64,000 bases of DNA. Source: Austropuccinia psidii (Eukaryota > Basidiomycota > Pucciniomycetes > Pucciniales > Sphaerophragmiaceae). The notes beneath the pieces were generated by a model, which saw only the letters and a program-made list of their open reading frames with translations, had not been told where the DNA came from and made no database searches. Of this stretch, positions 21,621 through 32,563 are shown in pieces (within the stretch, counting starts at the first letter, position 1; each line of letters starts with the position of its first letter). The position numbers were made by a program, and so were the translations under genes. Where the stretch lies: contig JALGQZ010000008.1 of the NCBI GenBank assembly GCA_023105745.1, positions 47,365,618 through 47,429,617 on the forward strand. Direction: 5' to 3'.

Positions 21621-23390
21621 ACAGCACCCAAGGCATACTCAGAAGCATCCGTTTCCAAAATATTTGGCAGGGAATGATTGAAATGAGAAAGGATTGGGGA
21701 AGTGGTCAATTCTTATTTGAGTAATTGAAACTGGCTAAGAGATTTTTCATTGAAGATAAAGGGAAAATCATTTTTGAGGAGGGAAGTGAAAGCAGTGATT
21801 CTTTTGGAGTAATTTTTAATTAAACAAAAATGGAAATTGGCAAAGCCAAGAAATGATTGAAAAGCCTTGATGTTCTTGGGCTGAGGCCAATTGAGGATCT
21901 TTTGGACCTTTGAAGAATCCATCTTGAGGCCATCACTTGAAACAACATAGCCAAGGTATTCCACACTTCAGGAATTGAGTAAACACCTTTACGCTTTGGA
22001 AAACAGATCATTGTCCCTCAGCCTTTGGAGGAAAGCAGCCCCATGCTTGACATGATCCCCTGAGTGCTTGAGAAGACCATAATATCATGTAGATAGACTA
22101 CAACAAAAATTTCCAAGAAATCTGAAAACAATATCATTCTCAAGATTCTGGAATGAAGCAGAAGCGTTGGTTAAGCCAAATGGCATCACCAAATACTCAT
22201 AACCCCCATACTTCATTCTAAAGGCAGTAAAATACTCATCCCCCTCTTTAATTCTCAACATATTATGAAGCACCATGCAGATCTATCTTGGAGAAGATGA
22301 TGCAACCATTGAATTTGATGACGATCTGGTTCATAGGAGGGATAGGATACCTATTATTCCTAGTGAGAGCATGGAGTTTGCGGTAGTCAACACACAAATG
22401 GAGGCCACCATTCAGTTTCTTGACAAAAAGGACAGGTGCTCCTGTAAAAGAGGAGCTTGTACTGATGAAACCTTTCTCTACATTCTCTGAAATGTAGGCT
22501 CTCAGTGTTTCTTAATCATGATTTGATAAAGAGTAGATAACACCAACTGGTGGTAGAAGACCCTCCAGTTCAATATTATGATCACAGACACAGTGTGGAG
22601 CAAGTTTTTCTGCTTTCAATATGGCAAACACATCCAGATAATGGTGATAAGAAGGAGGGGCTATCTTCATCATGGTTTCAATTTCTTCTGGCTCTTCCTC
22701 ATCATCACACTGATCCTCTAGAGATTCATGGAAGAATTAAGGAGGAAGGACCATATCCCCTTTAAAGAGATAAAGGGAAGATTTAGCAACATCTTTTATC
22801 TCTTTGAATAATTCATCTCTTGATTCAAGTAATGAATGGGAGGTGATTATGGAAGGGATATGGACAAAAGAAGGAAGGGAAGGTCTCTTAAGTTCACAAT
22901 CCAGAGTAACACAGCTGACAGAAGTGGCCAAGGCATTACTAGTAGAAGAATTAATAACACTAGAATCACAGGTGATCAATCCATTTGTCCAATAAATGAT
23001 GGGGTTGAAATGCTAAAGGAATTCATAGCCTATTTTTGGGTATTCTCCCTTGGGTGAATCTATGATTCAAACGTCCCATTCAAAGCTTGGGAAAGAAGGA
23101 AAGTCAACAACCCACTTGGTATAATGGGTGATGAACAAGGAAGTTGATTAATTAGAATCCAAAATGAAAGTATTAATCTTTTCAGGGAGCTCTGAAATAG
23201 TTGATGAGTACTTGAGAAGAAACCTCTTTGCAATAAAGGATTTTTTGAACCCATAATCAATGATAATACTATAAAAAATATCAGAAACTGAATAAAAAAC
23301 AAGAAATTTTGAAGATTTCCTAACACTAGTAGTCACAGTGCACAATTTTTCTCTTGAAGGAAAGAAGTGAGCAGCATTGAGCACATCATG
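21621..23390 (-). pseudogene. element G pol remnant (protease region, RT)
   Basis: Minus-strand reading gives a chain of short frames. The left end starts within the RNase H start (ETDASEYALGAV) where LTR F1 cuts it. RT pieces are clear: [16 protein letters not shown] (22085-22276) and EYLGYVVSSDGLKMDSSKV with WPQPKNIKAFQSFLGFANF (21713-21964). The catalytic box reads [10 protein letters not shown], so YLDD has become YLHD. Between 22300 and 23390 the frame holds many stops; the stretch is the protease and RT start of a decayed Gypsy polyprotein. The RT of this family is clearly different from A, B and H. RNase H and integrase are absent from the window. Confidence 0.8.
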
Positions 23391-23398
23391 ATTCACAC

Positions 23399-24196
23399 TC
23401 AGGCTTTTTCATGCTTGCTAGGGAAGCCTCTTGATGACCCTGGCCTATTCTGAGGCCTCTTGAAGCATTTTCTCCTTTTCAGAAACATTAATTTATTATC
23501 CTTATTGAGGAGAGCAGCATGAGGCCTATCCTTTGAAACTTTAAAATTCTTCCCCTTCTTGCTCTTCGTATGATGAGGCTTCTTGGAAGATGAATTTTGA
23601 GGAGGCACCCAAGAGTTGGATCCAGTGACTGGAGGCTTCTTTTATTGATGAACACCCTTTTCCTTCTGCCTCTCATGGTATCTTGTATCTAATTCCAAAG
23701 TAATGTCCATGAGTTCTTCAAGAGTATCAAAGTTACCATAGTGCAAAGCCAACTGGTCCAAAAGTCTTAATGCCAATCCCCTTTTATAAACATGAATATA
23801 AGCCCTTTCCCTCCAATCTCCAATTCTTTACATTAAACATCTAAAGTCAGAAATTTACAAGAATACATGAACACTTTCCTTCATCCTGAGATTTTCCAAT
23901 CCTTTTTCAGCTTTCCTAACTTCATTGGGGTCATCAAACAGAGTGAATAACTAGGTTTCAAATAGTTTCCAGTTATTGAGGAGGTAGGATTGTTCTTCAT
24001 TGGAGATATTTCAGAGATATGGTTCAAAGCATTTTCCAGCTCTGCCAGTGAGAAATGGAATTGAGTAAAGAACTTTCTTCCTGTCAGAGAAGAAGTTTTC
24101 TGGATAATTACGGAAAATTAATTGACAGTATTGGATAAATCCTCTCAATTTATGGGCTTTAGTACCATCAAAAGAATCAGGCTCCTTCATTGATGG
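23399..24196 (-). pseudogene. element G gag, C-terminal part, zinc knuckle deleted
   Basis: On the minus strand, starting at the solo LTR F2 border, the reading is PSMKEPDSFDGT, then a capsid-type gag (FLTGRAGK, LFDDPNEVRKAEK, ELMDITLELDTRYHE) with several stops, then a Lys/Ser/Pro-rich tail (23608-23399) ending NRPGSSRGFPSKHEKA-stop. In rust gag proteins of this type, as I remember them, a CCHC knuckle precedes the CFKRPQNRPG end. Here the sequence goes straight from NKLMFLKRRK to CFKRPQ, so most of the knuckle is missing. Confidence 0.8.
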
Positions 24197-26108
24197 TGTG
24201 AGCCTTGAGGTATATTTTACATACCCAAATAGGTCACAATTATCTTAAAAAGAAATTTTGAATTATGCATAACTCAAAAGTCATGCATATATCCAAAATT
24301 CATCATTTTTGATTTCAGAAAAGATGAATAACTTGTTATTGAGTAAGTAAATCCATGCATTTAAGGCCAGATTTGGATTCTACACTAAAATTCACCTAGG
24401 GTAGCTCCATAGAGTGAATAAGCTCAAATTAACTCTTTGAGGTGGTAAAATGGAAAATACTTCAATACCACATCATCAATACCACATAAAAGATCCGTGA
24501 AAATTTTTGTTTTTCTTAATTTCACGCCAAAATAATGGGAAAGTGAGAAATCCCATGTTACATATACACAAAGAATAGTGTTATGCATGTTTTCAGCACT
24601 TAATATCATGGTATTCTTACATGGACGTTTGGTACACCCATAGTGGATATCTCACTTGAAGCTTAAATTACTATTTTGACATGAAAAATAGGCAAGGGGG
24701 ACAAAAGACATCAAAGAGAGCCAGGGTCTGACGTCTCAGAGGCGTGGACAGCTCCAAAGCTTGGATCCATGGCTGATCTTGGCCTAATTGGTAAACTAAA
24801 ACCTTTTGGGAACTTGGTTACCATGTTACAACTACAGTAAAACTTAAGAAAATAGCAGATAACCTGCTATTTTGATGTGCCAAGGAGGTAAAGAGCTACT
24901 TAGACTCCTGTAACCATGTCAATTCTGAATGACTTTCCATGGATAAACCCCAAAAGAGTAATTAAAACCCTTTTTGGACTTGTATCCATTGATTTACCTC
25001 ATAGCAACCACTGAAACACTGATATTTGCAATTCTATGTAGAAATGAGGTAAAAACTTCAAAAATTCATTAAAAATACAATTCTTAATGAATCTTTTTGA
25101 AACTTTCAGGGCTAATAGAGAACTGTATTATCTATGTCAAAACCAAAAATAATCACAGTTATACTAGTAAAATTAAAAGTTTTACTTACAGTCCATTTTT
25201 GACTATTCTACGTGAAACACTGAATCTTCAAAAATTCACAGTAATTACATCCTGTGATGAAATTGGCAATAACATTGATAACTTTGAGAAATCAATGCTT
25301 TTTTTGGAATAAAAGAAGATTTACAGATGTTACTCCTTTTATTCTTAACTGTATTGGGGTTGGTAGTCACGTAAAAGCATCAATTACGTAATTATGATAA
25401 TCTTACGTGACAACAGATGATGCAATCAATAATCCAAAAAGGTTTATTGTTTTCTCATTCTCTGGTTTTTCAGTTTTCTCCATGGAGCGCCTCTGTGAGC
25501 TGTTGTTGATATAAAAGAAGCCTCTTCTTGCTGTTTTTTCCACATCATCATCTTATTGTCATTTAATTCATTATTACCAACAAGTAAGTATTAGTTACAG
25601 CTATTCTTAAGTGTTTTTAATCTTTCAGAATCAATCAGAAATACGTGGTATCATAGAATCCAACTATATATTGTTGTAATACTGTTATAACTCCATTTTG
25701 ATCCTTAAATCCACAATTCTGTGTCAAATCTCTCTATCTTATCTTTCAATAAGCTCTTTGGAGTATTAGTGAGTGATTTATCTTTAATTCTTAAATTTTT
25801 TCTCTAAAATTAGTTTTCTTCAAGAATTATCATTATAATTATTCTTGCAAAAGATAATTATATATTAAAATAATTTTATTATTTTGATAAAAGAAGTTTT
25901 ATTATTAAAATCTTCTTTTAATTGACTCTAGTAGACAATTACTTGCTAACTGTTAAAATCACTAGAAGTGCTTAAAACGTGAAAGAAATAATTCTTTAAT
26001 TATTTAATTGTGGTTATAATAATATTTTATTATTATATTTCATAAGAACAGACACATTACTGTTGAATAATAGTGATATTATCATCAGTTTCATAGTCAC
26101 ATCTTACA
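24197..26108 (+). repeat. solo LTR F2 (1912 bp) inside element G gag
   Basis: Begins TGTGAGCCTTGAGG and ends CACATCTTACA, with an exact 5-bp duplication GATGG (24192-24196 and 26109-26113). No internal region, so it is the product of recombination between two LTRs of an F-family element. On the minus strand the gag of G is continuous across it (CCATC repeated once). Confidence 0.92.
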
Positions 26109-26564
26109 GATGGAGTCTTGCATTCTGGTGCTCTTGAATTGTCCCTTGGGAAGCTGCTTGAGTGACCTGTTGCATGAGCTGAGTAATCTTCTCCATCATC
26201 TTGAGAAAATTTGGTTCAGTTTTAAGACAAGAGGTTGATTGGAACAGGCTAATTTTGGAGTGTCAGAAGCCCCAGGAGCATCTGCCACTTCAGTTTCTTC
26301 AGAATATTCCTCTTCCACAGACTCCTCCCCGTAATCCGCTTCTAGGCCTTTGAGAACTGCTTGGATAGTCCCCAACAAGCCAGAGAATGACCTTGATCTT
26401 CTGGAGGTTTCTTCTCCTTCCATTGTTGGTCCTCTGTCCAAATCTTCACTCAGTTAATGAACTGATGGTGTGCAGTCAAGAGGAGCCCTTGCTGTAGGAG
26501 TGAGAACAGCTTGATGTCTTTGAGATCTTGTATTCTTGGGTGGAGGGCTATGCTGAACTGGCAT
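26109..26564 (-). pseudogene. element G gag, N-terminal part
   Basis: Start codon at 26564-26562 (MPVQHSPPPKNTRSQ). The frame has a TAA near 26458, then continues as DRGPTMEGEETSRRSRSFSG, an acidic block (EESVEEEYSEETEVADAP) and LACSNQPLV, to KTPS at the F2 border. The gag resumes on the other side at 24196. It is an N-terminal, low-complexity gag region with the same order as other rust gag proteins. No splice site is needed. Confidence 0.78.
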
Positions 26565-27347
26565 TATTAAAGATCATAAAAATAAGAACTTGATGATACT
26601 TCAGATCAATTAATGAGGCTTGACCAAATTAGCTCATAGAAAATTAGAGTATGGATGAAACTGAGGAATCATTCAGTAGTCTTGAGGTGAAAGAAATTTG
26701 AACAAGTCTTGAGGAATGAAAATGTTACAATAAAATTGTTGTCAATAAATCAAACTTCTTGAAGAGTTTCAGATCAATTTCAATAATTCAATCAGTAAAT
26801 GTAATTAGTTATCAAGTCAATTCAAAATCAATATCAACAATGTCTCTCAAGTCTTTACGTATCAAGTCAGTAAATCAATATCTTGATCAGTCAAAATCAG
26901 ATCAATAAGTAAATTAAATTCTTGAGGTCAATAAATCAATATTGAGTAATTCAACATTCAATAAAAATCAATAAATCAAACAAAATCCTTAGTCTGAATC
27001 AATTATCCCAATTAATACCAATGAATTAGCCAATCAATATAAAACCTATAAACCTGAATCAAACAAAGAAAGAAGATTTGAAGTGATTAAGACTCTGAGA
27101 CAGACTTAAACGTTCAGCAGAATTAAGAAATGAAATAGAATCAATTTTCATATTAATGAAATAAATGAGATGAAAATTGATCAGAAACCATAAAGTCATA
27201 AAAATAATGAAATAATAAAAAACTTTAAATGAATAAGGAAATAATAATTTATTAATATGAGAAGTAAAGTTTTTTAAAAGAATGAAAAGAAAGAAGAAAT
27301 TGTAAGTTAATTAATAAGATGTTACGGGGGCTCTTTGAAGTGAAGAG
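26565..27347 (-). other. element G leader, A/T-rich with repeated ATCAATAA-like words
   Basis: Upstream (on the minus strand) of the G gag start. It is full of loosely repeated AATCAATAA/ATCAGTCAA words from about 26740 to 27070 and has no ORF. Element A2 is inserted at its right end, so any primer-binding site and 5' LTR of G would have to lie beyond 48912; I could not identify them with confidence. Confidence 0.55.
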
Positions 27348-29306
27348 TGTGAGCCTTTGAGATATGACCACATATCCAAAAAGGACACAACAAAATTTCT
27401 GTAATAATTATACTCATGATAATTATCTCAAAGACTGGTAAAAATACCATAAATAAGTACAAAATCTGAATTAACTCAAAATCCAATGAGTAAAAATTTG
27501 AAGGAAGTTACCTCATCAGATTCCTCATGGTAAAATACACATATGTAAATTTTATGGTATATCTGAAAAGTCAATAATTACTGAAGAATAAGTAATAATA
27601 CCTTAAAAAAGGTATGAAACCTTATTTAATTCAGAAATCAATGAAACAACATGTAAAAACCTTTACGATTGGATTCTCCATAAAATACCACACATAAGAC
27701 AATTATAAAGCTATTCTCTAAAGTCAATACTTAGGGATTAAGCTGAATATATGCACTTTTTTGGTCAATGCGTATATTCATGGTTTTTAGCTAATATCTC
27801 TTGAAATATACAAGATAGGGAGATAAAACAAAAGGAAAGTAACCACTTAATTACTTTAAGAACACAGATATGAACTTTATTTTACAAGCTATGAACAAGG
27901 TTAACACTTGTAATGAATTATTGATTAAAATCAATGGAGCTGTTGACCACTGTGTTGTGAAAGTGGTCCAAACTTAAAAAAAGGTAGACAGTCAGGTCCT
28001 ATTAGCTCATACGTGAAGAATGATGTAATTTGAATTAGAATATTCAAGGTATAACCCCTTGATATCATGGGTTGAAATTTAAACTTTTAAATTTTGACAG
28101 AAAAGATGAGTTACAAGAAAAATCATTGAAAATAGAGTTTTGATTATGTAATGAAATTCTCTTGGCAGTTTAATAAGGACATGCCATGCTATCAGAATCC
28201 ACTCTCAGATTATCTGTAGCAGTGATAGCCTGAAAGTTATTCATGATCAAAGGTTAAGCTTAAATTTGATCATTTATGATTACTCACTGTAATCTTATTT
28301 TACATTTAACAGTTATATAAGTGATGAAACTGGTGAAGGGTATTGGATTATGACTAATAATAATAAAATCCACGAATTTTAGGCCTCTTCCAAGCCTATG
28401 ATTTCACCAAACTTAAAGCTATAGTGATAACTCTAAATAATGGTGTAATAATGAGATAGAATGGTTTGATCATGACGTAATCATCACTAAACCTTGAAAT
28501 ACTGATCATTTCCAGTGGATACCATCAGTAAACGTCTACTAGAAGCCTACTGCACTCTATAAGGGAGGTATTCATTATAAATAGAGCGCTTTTTACTCTA
28601 TTTTCCCGTCAGGTGTTTCAAAACATTAAAACAATTGAATCAAAGGGTAAAATCTTCATTCTTTATATATAAATCATTTATATTATCACAGACCAAAGGT
28701 AATCTTTATTATAATAATCATTTTTTACATGATTACTTCAATTGTTCTGCTATTTTGCTATAATTCTCTTAAAAATCTCATTTCCACATAAACTCAAGAA
28801 GATTTGTCATTTCTATTATTTCTATTTGTAAATACAATTTAAATAAGTTGTATTTACATTATTTGGGGTAAATCCAGCCAAAATATTATATTAAGCATCA
28901 AATGTAGGTTATTTTCTCTTATTATGATAATTTCTCTCTTTTATTACTGTTAATAATACTTCAATTAATATAAATAGTATTTATATTAATTTATAACTTT
29001 AATATTGGTAATATTATTGTTTCTAATTGTTTTTTGTTAATAAAAAAGAATCTTTTACGCCTTTATTATTTGTTGGTAGGAATAATAAAGTGCTTTTCAA
29101 TATATTTATTTATTATATTATTTTTATAATATAAATTATATTATTATATTTATTCAATAATATAATTACATTTTTCCGCCTTAATTATAATAATAATTTA
29201 TTAATATAATTATTTTAGCTTATTTAATTTATTTATAAGGACATTCAGAGTACAATAAGTAAAAGATTAGTAATTTTTACTTATTTTTTCATATTCAAAC
29301 CTTACA
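27348..29306 (+). repeat. 5' LTR of element A2
   Basis: Begins TGTGAGCCTTTGAG and ends AACCTTACA. Same family as A1 and solo LTR E. It contains the TATA box listed separately at 28576-28584 and is followed two bases later by the primer-binding site. Confidence 0.92.
28576..28584 (+). promoter_or_regulatory. TATA box of A-family LTR
   Basis: TATAAATAG, followed by a T/C-rich stretch (CTTTTTACTCTATTTTCCCGTC) that would hold the start site about 25-35 bases on. The same box is at 48184-48192 in the 3' LTR and at 57648-57656 (minus strand) in solo LTR E. A donor-like AAAG|GGTAAAA and CAAAG|GTAATC lie 70-110 bases downstream and could be the leader exon end. Start site and donor are inferred. Confidence 0.65.
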
Positions 29307-29308
29307 TT

Positions 29309-29324
29309 TGGGGGCCTGGCCGTG
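29309..29324 (+). other. primer-binding site of element A2
   Basis: TGGGGGCCTGGCCGTG, two bases after the LTR end. Identical to the sites of H and B although their LTRs are different. I could not name the priming tRNA. Confidence 0.75.
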
Positions 29325-29799
29325 ATATTTACTTTAAAAGACCTTTAAAAAGATTCTAATTGGGTTCATCCAATAATAAATTATAATGATAATCATAAGA
29401 TTATATAATACTTTTATATTTATTGATTTTAAGAGCTATTGAGGCATTTGGAAAGCAATTGTACTGTCCTACACGTGGTTTTTCACATCCTTAGACTTGA
29501 AAGAACTTTCTTTGAGTGAATCTAGTGATTAAAAAAGATATTTTATAAATTCAAAATAATGTAATATTACAAATTAATTCCATATAAGAGTCATCTTTAT
29601 TTTTTTATTCTTTAAAAATAAAAAGACATAAAGAAATATTAAAAACCAATAAAAAAAGTTATTTTCTTCATTTGTTTCATTACTTTATTCATTTCATTTA
29701 TTCAAAGATATATAAGCAATTTTCACGTGGAAAATTGCCATATCTTACCAAAAATAACACTTCTTATATGAAAGAACTAAATTTATTTGTCTTTTTTAG

Positions 29800-30702
29800 T
29801 GTTTGAAGACAATCAAACAACTGTTGAAAGATTGGTGGAAGAAACTTGCCGAAGTTCTCCAACACCAATTGTCATTAAGAAAATGAAAGCTAAGAAATTA
29901 GACTTTCAAGGACCCACTATTCAGGACTCTGAAGGTGAGTACCTCCTTTATAGATTGCCATCAGAAGAACTCTTGTCCTGAAATCTTCTCATTTCTTATT
30001 TGTTAAATTATTACTACCAGAAGAGGCTCCCAATACTCAATCCAATCAGATGGATCTGGACTCAGAGGTATAATTGATCCCTCAAAAGGGAAAAGAAAGG
30101 GCAAAATCCCCAGTGTAACAGAATGCACACAAGGAAGTGCCTTATTCCAAAGGCAAGCCCCGAAATGCCGATGATATCTGAACCGGAGTTAGAACTAAGT
30201 ATGAATAACTCAAACAGGTACAAATTAAATTCAGAGGGCTCAGATAGACATTTACATGAGCCAGTACAAACAGTACTACATGGTGTACAAGGACAAAGAT
30301 TGGGAAATGTTGCCCCAACTACACCAAGGAGTGATGAACTCCTGGCACATCCTGAAAACGTACCTCAAAGAGGAGGAAATAGTGAGATACTCCAATGGAT
30401 GGAATCCACTATCATCCAAACCTCAAATTGAAAATATCAAGGAGTACCATTCCAAAAAGAAGGAGGCAACCAAGGAAGAAGCCCCAGTAGCTTATACCAG
30501 CAAGCACCAAGCCCACCCACTTCCCCAAGAAGGGAAGAAGAACAAGAAAAAGAGCTGGAGAAAACCATATTGCCCAAGTTACAGGATTTCAAAAATCCAA
30601 AAAGATGCCATGGACAATTTCTTCAACATGGCCAGAACCTTGATGGAATTCAAGGACAAGGAGGAGCAAAGAATGAGACAACCTCATTTCCCAAAGAAGT
30701 AA
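29800..30702 (+). pseudogene. element A2 ORF1, spliced accessory protein (damaged)
   Basis: Exon 1 is 29800-29934 (135 nt), beginning TGTTTGAAGAC after the acceptor TTTTTTAG and ending phase 1 at donor GAAG|GTGAGT. The intron is 29935-30020 (86 bp, acceptor ACTACCAG). Exon 2 begins EEAPNTQSNQMDLD, then meets a stop and at least one frame change. The C-terminal half is open at 30256-30702: MSQYKQYYMV, DWEMLPQLHQ, NGWNPLSSK, a Lys-rich stretch, then MDNFFNMARTLMEFKDKEEQ and FPKK-stop. This end is nearly the same as in H. The first AUG in exon 1 is in frame (MKAKKLDF). The other frame over the same bases is the gag frame. Confidence 0.6.
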
Positions 30703-31259
30703 CCTTGTCCCCAGATGTTCTAAATACTTGAACAGAAATTAAAAATAGTATTTTACCTCTAAAAGACATTAAAAACAGTTTATTCTCATTACAAGAAATT
30801 AATAATAATTCATCTTCTTTAACAAAAATTGTTGTACAGAATACAAAAGAAATTTCCAAGATTGAATTTATTGTTGAGAATAAAAAACCAAAGGTTTTAA
30901 TTGAAAATACTCAAAAATTAATACAAGGAGAGTAAGAATTGTATAAATACATAAAAGATATCAAAGATAAAACTTTGACAATCAATTATGACGTGAGTAT
31001 TGATAATCTTACAGAAAAACTGAACCAATTAAGTATTTCTGTAGACAAATTTGAAGGAAAGACTTAATCACACCAAAAATTAATTTTAGACCATGTGGAA
31101 TCATGTGATGAAGCAAGAATGAATCTAAAAGATGACATTCAAAGTGAAATAAGGCTTATTACTGACAAAATGGATAAAATTAATGAGGCTAACCTAAATA
31201 TGCCAAATTTATCAACCCCATTTTCTCACATAAGAAGCCCTGTTAAACCAAAAGAGTAA

Positions 31260-32560
31260 ATAAAAAATCCATTCATAACAGAATTGAGTAACCAAGATGA
31301 TAACCAAGTCTTAATGAAAGAAGCACCTCAATTAAAAGAATGGCCAACATTCACAGGAGAAGGTGAATATTACCATATGTCATTTATTAAAACAACTGAC
31401 ATGTTAAAAGAAGTTTATTCCATACCAGATCAATTCATCACTGCCAGATTACACTCACTGTTTGAGAAATATGCAAAAAGATGGTATTATGGCGTAAGGA
31501 AAACAAATGGTAAAAATACCTGGTCTTGGTGGAAACAAGAAATAATCACCAAGTGGGCTAATGATGCTTGGAGGTACAAAATAGAAATTTCATTTGAAAA
31601 CTCCTTCTTTGACCCAGGAAAGGATAAACCATTCACTTGGTTCTTAAAGCAAAATGAAATATTAAATTTATTGTACCCAGAAATCTCACAAAAAATGGTA
31701 CACATGAAAATACTTAAGAAATGTGGAGGAGAATTGGAAAATGCCCTGAGAAGCAGGTGTATAGAACCCTTCTCCAGAGAAGAGTATATTAATGCACTAG
31801 AAGACATAGTGACAAGAAATAAAATTGGTTAAGGTTGGAAGAAATTGGACATTAAAAGTCCAAATAAAGCATTTATCAAAAAAGATAAGCCAAGAGGAGC
31901 TTTCAAGCCCAATACATCTGACAGTAATGAGCAAAGGAAGTGCCACAAATGTGGAGGTATTGGACACATAGCCAATAATTGCCTTAAAAAAGCAAAAATA
32001 AATTAAATTGTGGAAACAGAGGACCACAATGATAAAGAAGAAGAATCTTTTTCTGAAAAGAACGCTGAAGAATAAGAAACTTTTGAAAGTGATGAAATTA
32101 ATATAATTAATGCACAAATTAATAATATTGATTTAATATATGAAGTACTAGATGTCAATTCAAGCTTACCACAATTTGGAACATCTGAAACAAGCCTGAC
32201 AAACATACAAGATACCAAATTGTATAGAACCAAACCAGCAAAAGGAATGGCATATACATCTGGGAAATCAAGTATAAGTATTGTCATGATGGAAAACCAA
32301 GAGGCAAAAATTAACTTAGATACAGGAGCATATTGTAACTGTGGTGGTAAGAGTTATTTGAACACAATTGTATCAGATTGGAAGAAAAGCTTATACCAAT
32401 AAAAGGAGTAAAATTTATTAGTTCAAGTGAAAGAATGAAGCCCCTTAAAATAATTGACTTAACACTCATTTTCCCTCATCCTTCACAATGTATCATATTG
32501 AAAGTAGAGTTTGTTGTAATGGACAACTGCACTAGTAACTATTTTATACTTGGAAATGAC
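31260..32560 (+). pseudogene. element A2 gag capsid, zinc knuckle and protease (multiple stops)
   Basis: After a gag N-terminal part with several stops (30709-31259), the frame 31284-31832 shows the capsid-like plan (EWPTFTGEGEYYHMSF; WWKQEIITKWANDAW; KPFTWFLKQ). Past a stop comes an intact CCHC knuckle, CHKCGGIGHIANNC (about 31939-31980), unlike B and H where its first Cys is lost. The protease triad is LDTGAYC (about 32312-32332). A frame change near 32385 and a stop near 32562 interrupt the protease, whose end reads NYFILGND. Confidence 0.85.
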
Positions 32561-32563
32561 TAG

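Noticed and set aside
26740..27070. ATCAATAA-like repeated words as a CRISPR or satellite array
   Set aside because: Units vary in length and sequence, there are no spacers, and the location is the AT-rich leader of element G.
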